Positions 55,204-63,657 of a stretch of DNA of 64,000 nt are shown piece after piece. The translations under genes were made by a program, and so were the position numbers. The number at the start of each line of letters is the position of its first letter. Positions within the stretch are counted from its first letter, which is position 1. The notes under the pieces are model-generated. The model worked only from the letters and a program-made list of their open reading frames with translations, had not been told where the DNA came from and did no database searches. Source of the DNA: Syntrophales bacterium (GTDB lineage: Bacteria > Desulfobacterota > Syntrophia > Syntrophales > UBA8958). The stretch covers positions 62,001-126,000 of the forward strand of contig JAOACW010000001.1 in assembly GCA_026417625.1 (NCBI GenBank), written 5' to 3'.

Positions 55204-56360
55204 TCTCTCACCCCATAGAACTCAAATACATCTCCCTCTTTCCAAGCCCTTTCAACCATCCCAATAAAATCCTCCACCCTTACGTCTCTACCACCTAGAC
55301 CCATAACATAGTTAACCACTTTAGGTTTCTGTTCCTCATGGTATAGACAGGATTTGATTTCCATTCCCACAGGACCACTAACACCTCCAAATGATACGGC
55401 CCTGTCAGTTACAACCAGGGTCTTACAACCCTCAACCGCTTTTTTGAACTCTTCTACGGGAAATGGGCGCCACAGTCTTATCTTGACCAGACCAACTTTT
55501 TTCCCCTGTCTACGCAATTCATCCACAGCCAGGGATGCAGTTTCCCCCATTGACCCCATGGTGACCAAAAGTGTGTCCGCATCATCGGCCATATACAATT
55601 CAATAGGACGATAACGACGGCCGAAAAGCCTTTCCCACTCGTCCCAGATTTCTATGATCTTACTTTTAGAATTACGTAATGCCACATCCTTTGCCTTCAT
55701 GGTTTCCATGTATATATCTGGCATGTTGAAACAACCCATGGAAAGGGGTCGATCGGGATGTAACGTGGCAAAGGGCACACGCTCAGGCAGAAAACGATCC
55801 ACTTCCTCCTGAGATGGCATATCCATAGGTTCAATCATATGGGTTAGCTGGAACCCATCTATATTAAGCACCACAGGCAACATAATGTCAGGATGTTCAG
55901 CAATTCTGAATGACTGAATTGTCATGTCGATTACTTCCTGACCATTTTCCGCAAAAAGCTGTATCCATCCGCAATCACGCTGCGGCATAATGTCCCCATG
56001 GTCGTTCCATATATTCAAAGGTCCCGATATAGCCCTGTTAGCATTACCCATTACCACGGGCAACCTCATTGATGAAACTATAGGAAGAATCTCACTCATC
56101 AGCATTAGCCCCTGGGAACTGGTTGCAGTGTACACCCGTGCACCTGCGGCAGACGCTCCTGCACATGCACTTATAGACGAATGTTCAGATTCCACAGTTA
56201 AGAATTCAGCATCTATGCGACCATCGTGCACTATGTCTGAGAGATGTTCGGCGATATGGGACTGCGGTGTAATAGGATAAACTGCTGCCACGTCAATTCT
56301 ACAAAGGGCTACAGCCTCCGCAGCAGCAATTGCCACCTCCATTCCTACCCTTCTGCCCAT
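55200..56360 (-). CDS. porA: 2-oxoacid:ferredoxin oxidoreductase, alpha subunit
   Basis: A 386-residue subunit with the pyrimidine-binding domain of TPP: YPITPQS, VESEHSSISACAGASAAGARVYTATSSQGL, and SGPLNIWNDHGD with the conserved D.GW. block. The C-terminal domain has LVTMGSMGETASLAVDELRRQGKKVG. This is the four-subunit POR type. GGAGG precedes the ATG. It lies 1 bp after the delta gene and overlaps beta by 4 bp. Confidence 0.93.
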   Translation of the reverse strand: MGRRVGMEVAIAAAEAVALCRIDVAAVYPITPQSHIAEHLSDIVHDGRIDAEFLTVESEHSSISACAGASAAGARVYTATSSQGLMLMSEILPIVSSMRLPVVMGNANRAISGPLNIWNDHGDIMPQRDCGWIQLFAENGQEVIDMTIQSFRIAEHPDIMLPVVLNIDGFQLTHMIEPMDMPSQEEVDRFLPERVPFATLHPDRPLSMGCFNMPDIYMETMKAKDVALRNSKSKIIEIWDEWERLFGRRYRPIELYMADDADTLLVTMGSMGETASLAVDELRRQGKKVGLVKIRLWRPFPVEEFKKAVEGCKTLVVTDRAVSFGGVSGPVGMEIKSCLYHEEQKPKVVNYVMGLGGRDVRVEDFIGMVERAWKEGDVFEFYGVRE

Positions 56361-56361
56361 G

Positions 56362-56655
56362 TTACACCTCCTCTTCCACCATTGTTATGGCTTGCGGCCA
56401 GCATTCATGGGCGCAGATACCGCAACCCTTGCAGTAATCCAAATCCGCAGAGAAGTATCCGTCTTCACCTTCACAGATACAACCCTCGGGACAAAAGATG
56501 TAACATATACCGCACTTTATGCATTTGCTGTTATCCCATACGGGTCTTTGTGCCCTCCATGTACCCGTCTTATAATTCCTCGCGTTTCCAGGTTCAAACA
56601 CGATGCAACCTACACTTACTTCCTGCCAAGTTTCTGGCCATTTCTTTTGATTCAT
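56362..56655 (-). CDS. porD: 2-oxoacid:ferredoxin oxidoreductase, delta (ferredoxin) subunit
   Basis: A 97-residue ferredoxin-like subunit with two [4Fe-4S] motifs, CIKCGICYIFCP and CKGCGICAHECWP. The second has a Trp before the usual Pro (ECWP), a small oddity also seen in other PorD proteins. It carries electrons out of the alpha-beta core. It starts 9 bp after porC. Confidence 0.93.
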   Translation of the reverse strand: MNQKKWPETWQEVSVGCIVFEPGNARNYKTGTWRAQRPVWDNSKCIKCGICYIFCPEGCICEGEDGYFSADLDYCKGCGICAHECWPQAITMVEEEV

Positions 56656-56664
56656 ACATTCACC

Positions 56665-57213
56665 TCACGGCACAACCAAAACTTCTCCATACGCCCTCCG
56701 AAGGGCATCTTTATTTCTGTCGGCGAGCTTCCCGAATCGTTCCTCAATAGGTGAGTAAAGTGACTCCAGGGACACCATATTAATGACTTTTACAACAGCA
56801 CCGAGCATCGTAGTATTAGCTATGGGAACGCCAAGTTCTTCCCTAGCAATGTGTGTAGCATCTACCACTGCCATACGTCCTTCATAATTTAATTGCTTTC
56901 TTATCAGATCCGGACTTTTCGCCGTGTTTATAATAATAATTCCCTCTTCCTTTAAACCATCAAGAACGTTAACAAGACCAATGAGACCCGGATCTAGAAC
57001 AACAACAGCATCTGGATTGTAGATACCCGATCGAACCTTTATGGGTGACTCTGATATTCTGTTGAACGCCATAACGGGCGCTCCCCTCCTCTCAGGACCG
57101 AATGCGGGAAACCCCTGAGCATATTTGCCTTCCGAAATTACTGCCAGGGCTAGAAGTTCCACGGATGTCACCGCACCCTGACCACCTCTTCCATGCCACC
57201 GAATCTCGATCAT
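56665..57213 (-). CDS. porC: 2-oxoacid:ferredoxin oxidoreductase, gamma subunit
   Basis: A 182-residue gamma subunit: IRWHGRGGQGAVTSVELLALA at the N-terminus and FGPERRGAPVMAFNRIS are typical, with the CoA-binding region. It is the first gene of a seven-gene operon (gamma, delta, alpha, beta, NuoE-like, NuoF-like, HoxU-like). A promoter candidate lies at 57244-57272; GAGGTG and TGAGG precede the ATG. Confidence 0.92.
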   Translation of the reverse strand: MIEIRWHGRGGQGAVTSVELLALAVISEGKYAQGFPAFGPERRGAPVMAFNRISESPIKVRSGIYNPDAVVVLDPGLIGLVNVLDGLKEEGIIIINTAKSPDLIRKQLNYEGRMAVVDATHIAREELGVPIANTTMLGAVVKVINMVSLESLYSPIEERFGKLADRNKDALRRAYGEVLVVP

Positions 57214-57243
57214 CCTCAGATCACCTCAAAAAAATAAGTCTTT

Positions 57244-57272
57244 CCGTTACAGCATTATGAAAAGGTTGTCAA
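57244..57272 (-). promoter_or_regulatory. Candidate promoter of the por-nuo operon
   Basis: On the minus strand a perfect TTGACA (57267-57272), 17 bp and TAACGG (weak -10, 57244-57249), in the gap between the SGNH gene and porC. Confidence 0.45.
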
Positions 57273-57280
57273 TACCCATT

Positions 57281-57928
57281 TCACTGGTGGGCGTGAACAT
57301 GCCCAGTCCGCTCATTTTCATCGAGGACAAACAACTCCAACAATGCCATGGCCATTAACCGATAACCTTCAGCCGTGGGGTGAACAAGATCGTACTGCAC
57401 AAGAGTTCCGAAATCCACTCCATTATCTATCGCCTTTTTCCAGTAATGATCAGTCCTGGAAATGGGCAATCCGTATTCTTTGGCAAGTTCATCAAGCTGG
57501 TTGTAATAACGCTTCACGTAATTATACTCATTCTCATCTTCGAGAAAACTGGAGGTTATTAAGACAATCTCCGCATCACAATCGGCTTGTATCTCCTCGA
57601 TGATCTCCTGTATGCACATACGGAACTGCTGCGGCGAGTACCCCATAAAAGCATCGTTTAGGGCGAACTGAACAAACACACAATCGGGATTATGGTTTAG
57701 AACATCTCTTCTCAGACGATGGAGACCACCAAAAGCTGTATCTCCTGGAACACCACGCCCTATCAGAACAAGACGAGACATGGGGTACGCGTTCTCTATC
57801 ATCTCCCTGAAGTAGTCAATGTAACCTTTGTGAACCATCCAACCTTGGGTGAGAGAATCACCGAGCGCAACAATTATGGTCGTCTCACCTGAAGAAAGTT
57901 TCTTTATTGTTTTTAAAGGTTTAATCAC
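57281..57928 (-). CDS. SGNH/GDSL hydrolase
   Basis: A 215-residue hydrolase of the SGNH fold: VALGDSLTQGW (Ser nucleophile), GRGVPGDTAFGG (Gly), FALND (Asn) and DLVHPTAEGY (Asp and His). All four blocks are present. Members act as esterases, lipases or thioesterases. No signal peptide, so it is cytoplasmic. It overlaps the fumarase beta gene by 4 bp, so it is in that operon without an obvious metabolic link. Confidence 0.87.
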   Translation of the reverse strand: MIKPLKTIKKLSSGETTIIVALGDSLTQGWMVHKGYIDYFREMIENAYPMSRLVLIGRGVPGDTAFGGLHRLRRDVLNHNPDCVFVQFALNDAFMGYSPQQFRMCIQEIIEEIQADCDAEIVLITSSFLEDENEYNYVKRYYNQLDELAKEYGLPISRTDHYWKKAIDNGVDFGTLVQYDLVHPTAEGYRLMAMALLELFVLDENERTGHVHAHQ

Positions 57929-58485
57929 TTCATTAAGACCTCCTCATAAAAATCCCTCCCCTCAGTATCGTTGATCACCACAAGGGGAAGGTCTTCGACA
58001 ATGAGCCGATGGATGGCTTCTGCTTCCAATTCTGGAAATGCAATCACCTCAGCATACTTCACACACCTCGCAGTATACGCCGCGACACCTCCCAAAGCAG
58101 CGAAATAAACCGCTTTGTGTTTTCTTAACGCAGCCACAACCTCAGAGGCCCGCTTTCCTTTCCCAATCATCCCCCGAAGACCCGCTTTTAACAGACAAGG
58201 TGTAAAAGGATCCATTCGCGCACTCGTGGTGGGTCCGATGGCTCTCATTTTATTACCAGGACTGAGAGGTGTGGGACCTCCATAAAAAATAACGGAATCA
58301 ACAATAGGAATAGGTAACGTTTCGCCACGCTCAATCATTTCACAAAGTAATCGGTGTGCCACATCTCTAGCAGTAAATACTTCACCGCTCAGGTAAACCC
58401 AATCTCCCGCATGCAAGGAAACACATACTTCTTCCCGAAGTGGCGAAGTAATTTTTCTTGCGGCAAGTTTTACTGTAAATCTCAT
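57925..58485 (-). CDS. Class I fumarase, beta (C-terminal) subunit
   Basis: About 186 residues forming the swivelling C-terminal domain of Fe-S hydro-lyases: GEVFTARDVAHRLL, FYGGPTPLSPGNKMRAIGPTTSARMD and CLLKAGLRGMIGKG. With the alpha subunit it hydrates fumarate to malate, or acts on tartrate; the two-subunit form is common in anaerobes. ATG 58485 overlaps the alpha stop (ATGA), which fixes this start rather than 58587. Confidence 0.9.
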   Translation of the reverse strand: MRFTVKLAARKITSPLREEVCVSLHAGDWVYLSGEVFTARDVAHRLLCEMIERGETLPIPIVDSVIFYGGPTPLSPGNKMRAIGPTTSARMDPFTPCLLKAGLRGMIGKGKRASEVVAALRKHKAVYFAALGGVAAYTARCVKYAEVIAFPELEAEAIHRLIVEDLPLVVINDTEGRDFYEEVLMK

Positions 58486-59336
58486 AGAACTGCCTCTGCC
58501 TGACGCACAGCGTAACACTGAATGATAACTGCCACGGGCAAAGTTGCAATATGGCAGGGCTTTATGGCAACCTTTACCCCAAGACAAGTGGTCCTACCTC
58601 CAAAACCCTGTGGACCTAAGCCTAGAGCATTTACTCTATCCAGGATATCCCGTTCTAGCTCTCTGGTTTCTTCACTACTGCCCGCTGAGATCCCCACAGG
58701 CTCAAGCAGCGCCTTTTTTGCAATAAGCAAAGCCTCCTCCGAAGTACCACCTATACCTACACCGATGATATAAGGTGGACACGCTTTTGCACCGGCAAGG
58801 CGCACGTGGTCTAGTACAAATCTCACAATACCATCTCTTCCCTCCGCGGGTATGAGCATAGAAAGCGCAGACATATTCTCGCTGCCACCACCCTTGGGAA
58901 CCGCAACAAGACGGATGTGATTTCCCGGAACGATATCACAATAAATAACACCCGGGGTATTATCCCCTGTATTTATCCTTGTCAGAGGATTACAGATGGA
59001 TTTCCTGAGATATCCTCCTCTGTACGCCAATCGAATCCCCTCTTCAATGGCATCTTTCAGAGATCCACCGGAGACATGAACGTCCTGACCTATTTCTGCA
59101 AAAACAACAGCAATACCTGTATCCTGACAGATGGGTACGGATGTCTCTGCAGCTAGCGCTGCATTCTCAAGCATGATGCGCAGAGCTTCCTTTGCATGTC
59201 CTTCCCGTTCCTCATCAAATGCCCTCCTAAGAGCAGCGAGCACATCTTCACGGATATTGAAATTTGCCTCCAGAAAAAGTTTACAGACCGTTTCAGTAAC
59301 AGAATCTGCTTTGATCTCCCTAATGACAGAACTCAT
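58482..59336 (-). CDS. Class I fumarase, alpha (N-terminal) subunit
   Basis: A 284-residue subunit carrying the [4Fe-4S] cluster: PICQDTGIAVVF, GGYLRKSICNPLTRINTGDNTP and KACPPYIIGVGIGGTSEEALL supply the three cysteines; GLGPQGFGGRTTCLGVKV ends the domain. It belongs to fumarase or tartrate dehydratase alpha. It overlaps recR by 4 bp and the beta gene by 4 bp. Confidence 0.92.
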   Translation of the reverse strand: MSSVIREIKADSVTETVCKLFLEANFNIREDVLAALRRAFDEEREGHAKEALRIMLENAALAAETSVPICQDTGIAVVFAEIGQDVHVSGGSLKDAIEEGIRLAYRGGYLRKSICNPLTRINTGDNTPGVIYCDIVPGNHIRLVAVPKGGGSENMSALSMLIPAEGRDGIVRFVLDHVRLAGAKACPPYIIGVGIGGTSEEALLIAKKALLEPVGISAGSSEETRELERDILDRVNALGLGPQGFGGRTTCLGVKVAIKPCHIATLPVAVIIQCYAVRQAEAVL

Positions 59337-59950
59337 GGTATCCTATCCTTATCGGCGGGCCGTCTAAATTCTAAAGCACTCCCCAAGGTCATCTGGTCCA
59401 GGTATTTCAACTCACCACCAACGGGGACACCTGTAGCAATACGGCTCAAACGCACACCTGTGTTCCCCAGTGCCTGTATGATAAATATCGCTGTCGCATC
59501 CCCCTGAACAGTAGGATTTGTAGCCAAAATAACCTCTTCAACTGAACCCTTTCTCACTCTATCCAGGAGTTCTTGTATGTGAATATCTTCAGGTCCTATT
59601 CCCTCCAAAGGCGAAAGAACACCGTGTAACACATGGTAAACACCTCGGTATTTGCCCACCTTTTCGATCGCCACTAAAGCATCGGTATCTTCAACTACAC
59701 ATATAACGCTCCTATCTCTCTCGGGATCCCTGCAGATTACACAAAAATCTTCTTCAGAGAGATTATAACAATCCCGGCAAAAACGTATTTTATCTTTAAC
59801 TTCAAGAATGCTTTCAGCTAAGCGACGAGCATCCTCTAAGGAGCCACGAAGGATAAAATTAACAAGCCGCGTGGCTGTTTTCTCACCTACTCCTGGAAAT
59901 CGGCAGAACTCAGCGATCAATCGCTGAATAGGAGGTGCATAGCGGGACAT
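59333..59950 (-). CDS. recR: Recombination protein RecR
   Basis: A 205-residue RecR: helix-hairpin-helix (RFPGVGEKTATRLVNFIL), zinc finger (CRDCYNLSEEDFCVIC), Toprim domain (VICVVEDTDALVAIEKVG) and the C-terminal Walker-like RIATGVPVGGELKYLD. It loads RecA in the RecFOR path. It follows dnaX and ybaB, a classic order. Its stop overlaps the fumarase alpha ATG by 4 bp. Confidence 0.95.
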   Translation of the reverse strand: MSRYAPPIQRLIAEFCRFPGVGEKTATRLVNFILRGSLEDARRLAESILEVKDKIRFCRDCYNLSEEDFCVICRDPERDRSVICVVEDTDALVAIEKVGKYRGVYHVLHGVLSPLEGIGPEDIHIQELLDRVRKGSVEEVILATNPTVQGDATAIFIIQALGNTGVRLSRIATGVPVGGELKYLDQMTLGSALEFRRPADKDRIP

Positions 59951-59969
59951 AAAACGTCTCTTCCTTTAG

Positions 59970-60284
59970 TTAACCAATTAACCCCGGAATGTTGAGACCG
60001 CCTGTTATTTTCGCCATCTCCTGTGATGCCATCTCATGAGCTTTCCGTATACCCTCATTTACTGCTGCCACTACTAAATCCTGGAGCATTTCTACATCAT
60101 CGGGATTTACTACATCCTTCTCAATTTTAATCGAGAGGAGTTCGCCCTTCCCATTCACACAAGCGGTGACCATGCCACCACCTGCGGATGCCTCCACGGT
60201 TTTAGCCTCCAACTCCTGCTGTAAACGAGCCATCCTCTCTTGAAGCTTTTTGGCCTGTTTCATTAAATTGGCAAAATTTGACAA
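59970..60284 (-). CDS. ybaB: YbaB/EbfC nucleoid-associated protein
   Basis: A 104-residue DNA-binding protein: NLMKQAKKLQERMARLQQEL, then KTVEASAGGGMVTACVNGKGELLSIKI and a helical C-terminus, with the usual dimer layout. It starts with TTG at 60284, directly after the TAA of dnaX and 7 bases past AGGAGG. It sits in the dnaX-ybaB-recR order found in many bacteria. Confidence 0.94.
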   Translation of the reverse strand: MSNFANLMKQAKKLQERMARLQQELEAKTVEASAGGGMVTACVNGKGELLSIKIEKDVVNPDDVEMLQDLVVAAVNEGIRKAHEMASQEMAKITGGLNIPGLIG

Positions 60285-61952
60285 TTACTTACCTCCTCGT
60301 TTTGAATCGTAAACTTTTACTTCCTTTACTTCAGCGTCAGGGAAAAAATCCAGTATTTCCTGCAAAGCTCGGGAATTAAGAGCCTGACTTCTAGCTTCAG
60401 ATAAAGCGTCTTTACCGTCCGACTCCCTTTGTCCATTATAAACCGTTTCATCCCCCTGAACCTCGACAACCAGCCCAGACACATCGCCGCCAAAGAAACG
60501 AACAGCCAGATCCCTCAGCTCACCACGAGCCTTTTTCAACAGATCATCTAGAAAGACATGTTTCCGGGGAAAACCAATCTTCAAAACACCATTTTCTAGA
60601 CTCACGAGGGATCCCCCCTCTAACCGGGCCCCCAAGGGGGGGTTGTTTTTTATCACAAATTCCTTAAAGGAGTCCCATAGTGAACTTCTACTGTCACAGT
60701 TCCAACGAGTAGAATCTCCAGGTCGCGCCACATACGCTTCTCTTGACTCATCTTGGAAGGCAAATAATGTTTCTCCTTTCTTCGACCTTTCATCTCCACT
60801 GACAATGATTCTCCGTTCCAGCGATTCCAGGCGTTCCAAGATCTCTTCGAGCGTGGGAAGATTCATAAGACGCACCATCTTAAGCACAACAGCCTCCAGA
60901 CTCAAGCGGTACTGCAGAGATCTTCGCATACTGTCACTACTTGACAGAAGAACATCCAAAAGGTACTCTAACCTCTCTCGTGGCACTTGATTCACCTGCT
61001 TTTTCAAATCATCAAAATCGTCCTCTGTAACGCTTAAAACACTGTATGCCTCGGTTCCCATCACCTTCACCAGAAGGAGACTCCGGAAATGCTGGGTTAA
61101 CATTTCGTGCATCACCACCATATCCATCCCAGCACTGTAAGCCTGTTCGATGACACGTAAACACTGAGGAGCATCTCCCCTGATAATAGATTTACCCAGT
61201 TCGTATACAAAGTGCCGATCTTTTCTTCCGAGAAGTTCCTCCACCTGGTCATCTCTTATTTCTCTTCCCGTGTATGAGATTATCTGGTCGAATACACTTT
61301 GAGCATCCCTTAAACTACCTTCGCTACTTGCAGCGATCCAGGTTAAAGCTCTCTCGCTTATTTGTACTCCCTCTTTTAAAGCTATTTTTTTCAGATTCTC
61401 CACAATGTCTCTTACGGAGAGCCGGAAAAACTCAAAATGTTGACAACGGGAGAGTATTGTTGCGGGGATTTTATGCACCTCCGTAGTCGCGAAAATAAAA
61501 ACAACATGGGACGGAGGTTCTTCAAGGCTTTTCAGAAGAGCATTGAACGCCTCCCGGGTCAGCATATGAACTTCGTCTATTATGTACACCTTATACCGAC
61601 AGGAAGCAGGCAAAAACTTTATATTCTCTCTAAGTTCCCTGATCTCATCAATCCCCCTGTTTGATGCCCCATCTATTTCGCGCACATCCAGGGATATTCC
61701 ATCGCGGATTTCCCTGCAATTCGCACATCCATCACACGGACTAGGGGTCGGTCCATGAACGCAATTCAGCGCTTTGGCCAGAATCCTAGCCACTGATGTT
61801 TTCCCCACTCCTCTGGGACCACTAAAAAGAAAAGCATGTGCAATCCGCCCATGGGTTATCGCATTCCTCAGGGTGGTCACTACATGGTGCTGACCAACAA
61901 CCTCATCCAAGGTTTGGGGTCTCCACTTGCGAGCTATTACCAGGTACTCAGA
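60285..61952 (-). CDS. dnaX: DNA polymerase III tau/gamma subunit
   Basis: A 555-residue clamp-loader ATPase: GPRGVGKTSVARILAKALNC (Walker A), the zinc module CVHGPTPSPCDGCANC, DEVHML (Walker B), TTEVHKIPATILSRCQHF (SRC motif) and a tau-like C-terminal part from about 370. No internal frameshift site was searched for in detail. ATG 61952 (MSEYLVIARKWRPQ) is used; the reading from 61976 adds eight residues. It follows SRP RNA. Confidence 0.94.
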   Translation of the reverse strand, partial: SEYLVIARKWRPQTLDEVVGQHHVVTTLRNAITHGRIAHAFLFSGPRGVGKTSVARILAKALNCVHGPTPSPCDGCANCREIRDGISLDVREIDGASNRGIDEIRELRENIKFLPASCRYKVYIIDEVHMLTREAFNALLKSLEEPPSHVVFIFATTEVHKIPATILSRCQHFEFFRLSVRDIVENLKKIALKEGVQISERALTWIAASSEGSLRDAQSVFDQIISYTGREIRDDQVEELLGRKDRHFVYELGKSIIRGDAPQCLRVIEQAYSAGMDMVVMHEMLTQHFRSLLLVKVMGTEAYSVLSVTEDDFDDLKKQVNQVPRERLEYLLDVLLSSSDSMRRSLQYRLSLEAVVLKMVRLMNLPTLEEILERLESLERRIIVSGDERSKKGETLFAFQDESREAYVARPGDSTRWNCDSRSSLWDSFKEFVIKNNPPLGARLEGGSLVSLENGVLKIGFPRKHVFLDDLLKKARGELRDLAVRFFGGDVSGLVVEVQGDETVYNGQRESDGKDALSEARSQALNSRALQEILDFFPDAEVKEVKVYDSKRGGK

Positions 61953-61978
61953 CATGATCACCACAAAAACGAACAAAG

Positions 61979-62081
61979 AATAGCCAGGTTTACCCGCAGC
62001 ACACGTCGGAAATTGCTACCGCTGCTTCCTTCCGGACCTGACGGGGTTCACAACCCTCCGTTGCACGGGACCCGGCTATTC
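61979..62081 (-). ncRNA. ffs: Signal recognition particle RNA (4.5S type)
   Basis: About 103 bases with the conserved Ffh-binding tip (GTCAGGTCCGGAAGGAAGCAGC) and the long paired arms GAATAGCCGGG and CCTGGCTATTC that close the hairpin. Ends are approximate to a few bases. It lies between tRNA-Ser(GGA) and dnaX on the same strand. Confidence 0.93.
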
Positions 62082-62093
62082 TGAAAAAATTTA

Positions 62094-62186
62094 TGGCGGA
62101 GAGAGCGGGATTCGAACCCGCGGTACACCTTTTGGGCATACACACGATTTCCAGTCGTGCCCTTTCGGCCTCTCAGGCATCTCTCC
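62094..62186 (-). tRNA. tRNA-Ser (GGA)
   Basis: A 93-base class II tRNA with a long variable arm, acceptor GGAGAGA/TCTCTCC, anticodon loop CTGGAAA (GGA), T-arm GGTTCGAATCC and encoded CCA. It lies 13 bp upstream of SRP RNA. Confidence 0.96.
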
Positions 62187-62201
62187 GTTCTTTCATAAAC
62201 A

Positions 62202-62295
62202 TGGCGGAGAGAGGGGGATTCGAACCCCCGTGAGGGCTTTTGACCCCCAAATCGATTTCGAGTCGACCCCGTTACGACCACTTCGGTATCTCTCC
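62202..62295 (-). tRNA. tRNA-Ser (CGA)
   Basis: A 94-base class II tRNA with the same acceptor and T-arm as its neighbour and anticodon loop CTCGAAA (CGA), with CCA encoded. A tandem pair with tRNA-Ser(GGA), 15 bp apart. Confidence 0.96.
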
Positions 62296-62307
62296 GCTCT
62301 ATAATTA

Positions 62308-62757
62308 TTATCTCTTTTTCCGGAAAAATCCACTCAAAATTTCTCCACATGCATCGCCTAGTACCCCTTCAGTAACTTCTACCACATGGTTCAAACGCTT
62401 ATCGGAAAACAGACTGTACATGGATTTCACCGCTCCTCCTTTCGGATCCGCCGCACCGTAAACCACCCGGGCAACACGCGCATGAATAATGGCACCCGCA
62501 CACATAACGCAAGGTTCTAAGGTAACGTAAAGCGTAGTGCCCGGTAGTCTGTAATTGCCCAGAATTCGAGCAGCTTCCCGAAGCACAAGCACCTCCGCGT
62601 GTGCTGTAGGATCTACTAAGGAAATAGGACTATTATGAGCTTTCGCGAGTATACGGCCCTCTATTGTTAAAACTGCACCAACGGGTACTTCGCCCCTATT
62701 CATCGCTTTCATTGCCTGTTCCAAGGCTATCCTCATCATTTTTTCGTCTTCGTTCAT
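62308..62757 (-). CDS. tadA: tRNA adenosine-34 deaminase
   Basis: A 149-residue zinc deaminase that makes inosine at the wobble position of tRNA-Arg(ACG). HAE (His53, Glu55; TAHAEVLVLREA) and PCVMC (Cys83, Cys86; EPCVMCAGAIIHARV) are the zinc and proton-shuttle residues. It leads the transcript with the two tRNA-Ser genes and SRP RNA, 12 bp downstream. Confidence 0.94.
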   Translation of the reverse strand: MNEDEKMMRIALEQAMKAMNRGEVPVGAVLTIEGRILAKAHNSPISLVDPTAHAEVLVLREAARILGNYRLPGTTLYVTLEPCVMCAGAIIHARVARVVYGAADPKGGAVKSMYSLFSDKRLNHVVEVTEGVLGDACGEILSGFFRKKR

Positions 62758-62868
62758 AGATCCTATTCCAATACGAGAAATTCACCTTGTCAACCATTTT
62801 GATTGATTTTTAAAGACTTTTTCTATAAAAATGACACCAACACATTCAATAACACTTCGAGGCCCAGA

Positions 62869-63657
62869 ATGGAAAACAACGAGAAGATCGAAAAAGTAGC
62901 AGGAATGATTTTGGAAAGCGAAAAAATAGTCGTATTCACCGGAGCTGGAGTCAGCACAGAATCCGGCATCCCCGACTTCCGTAGCCCAGGAGGTATATGG
63001 TCCCGCTTTGATCCTGAAGATTTCACTATTTACAAATTTCTGTACGATCCTGTGGCGAGGCGCAAACATTGGCAGTTCCTCAGGGAAAGCGGCTTGTTCG
63101 ACGATTCTGTAAAACCAAATGCAGCCCACTACGCCATTGCGTGGCTGGAATCCATCGGTAAACTCACGTGTGTAATCACACAGAACATCGACAACCTCCA
63201 CCAGAAAGCGGGGAATAATCCCCAGAAGGTATACGAGCTTCATGGTAATATGCAGTGGATAAAATGTCTCGAATGTTATGCTCGTTTTGACCTTCTAGAT
63301 ATACTAAAAAAATACAGTCATCATGATGAGGTTCCTTACTGCCCCAATTGTAAAGGCCTCCTCAAACCAGACGTGATCTTTTTCGGGGAAGAACTCCCCT
63401 CACAAACTCTTAGAGAGGCAAGAGAACATGCCAGTTCTTGTGACTTGTTAATAGTTATAGGTTCCTCACTTGTTGTCTATCCTGCAGCTTATATACCCCT
63501 TTACGCCAAAATGGCGGGGGCTCGCCTGGTCATCATAAATCTCTCACCAACACCCTACGATAACGAAGCGGATATAGTCATTTGCGGGCCTGCAGGAGAA
63601 ACTATGACCAAAATAGTTGAGGAGGTAAAAAAAGGCCTGAGCTACTCATGTGCCTGA
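62869..63657 (+). CDS. cobB: Sirtuin NAD-dependent deacylase
   Basis: About 262 residues with the complete sirtuin core: VVFTGAGVSTESGIPDFRSPG (NAD binding), VITQNIDNLHQKAG (catalytic region), HGNMQWIKC with the catalytic His, and a CxxC ... CxxC zinc module (CLECYARFD; CPNCKG). It removes acetyl or longer acyl groups from lysines, with NAD+ as co-substrate. GAGG precedes ATG 62869; an upstream frame to 62803 lacks a ribosome site. The NRDE gene overlaps its end. Confidence 0.94.
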   Translation: MENNEKIEKVAGMILESEKIVVFTGAGVSTESGIPDFRSPGGIWSRFDPEDFTIYKFLYDPVARRKHWQFLRESGLFDDSVKPNAAHYAIAWLESIGKLTCVITQNIDNLHQKAGNNPQKVYELHGNMQWIKCLECYARFDLLDILKKYSHHDEVPYCPNCKGLLKPDVIFFGEELPSQTLREAREHASSCDLLIVIGSSLVVYPAAYIPLYAKMAGARLVIINLSPTPYDNEADIVICGPAGETMTKIVEEVKKGLSYSCA

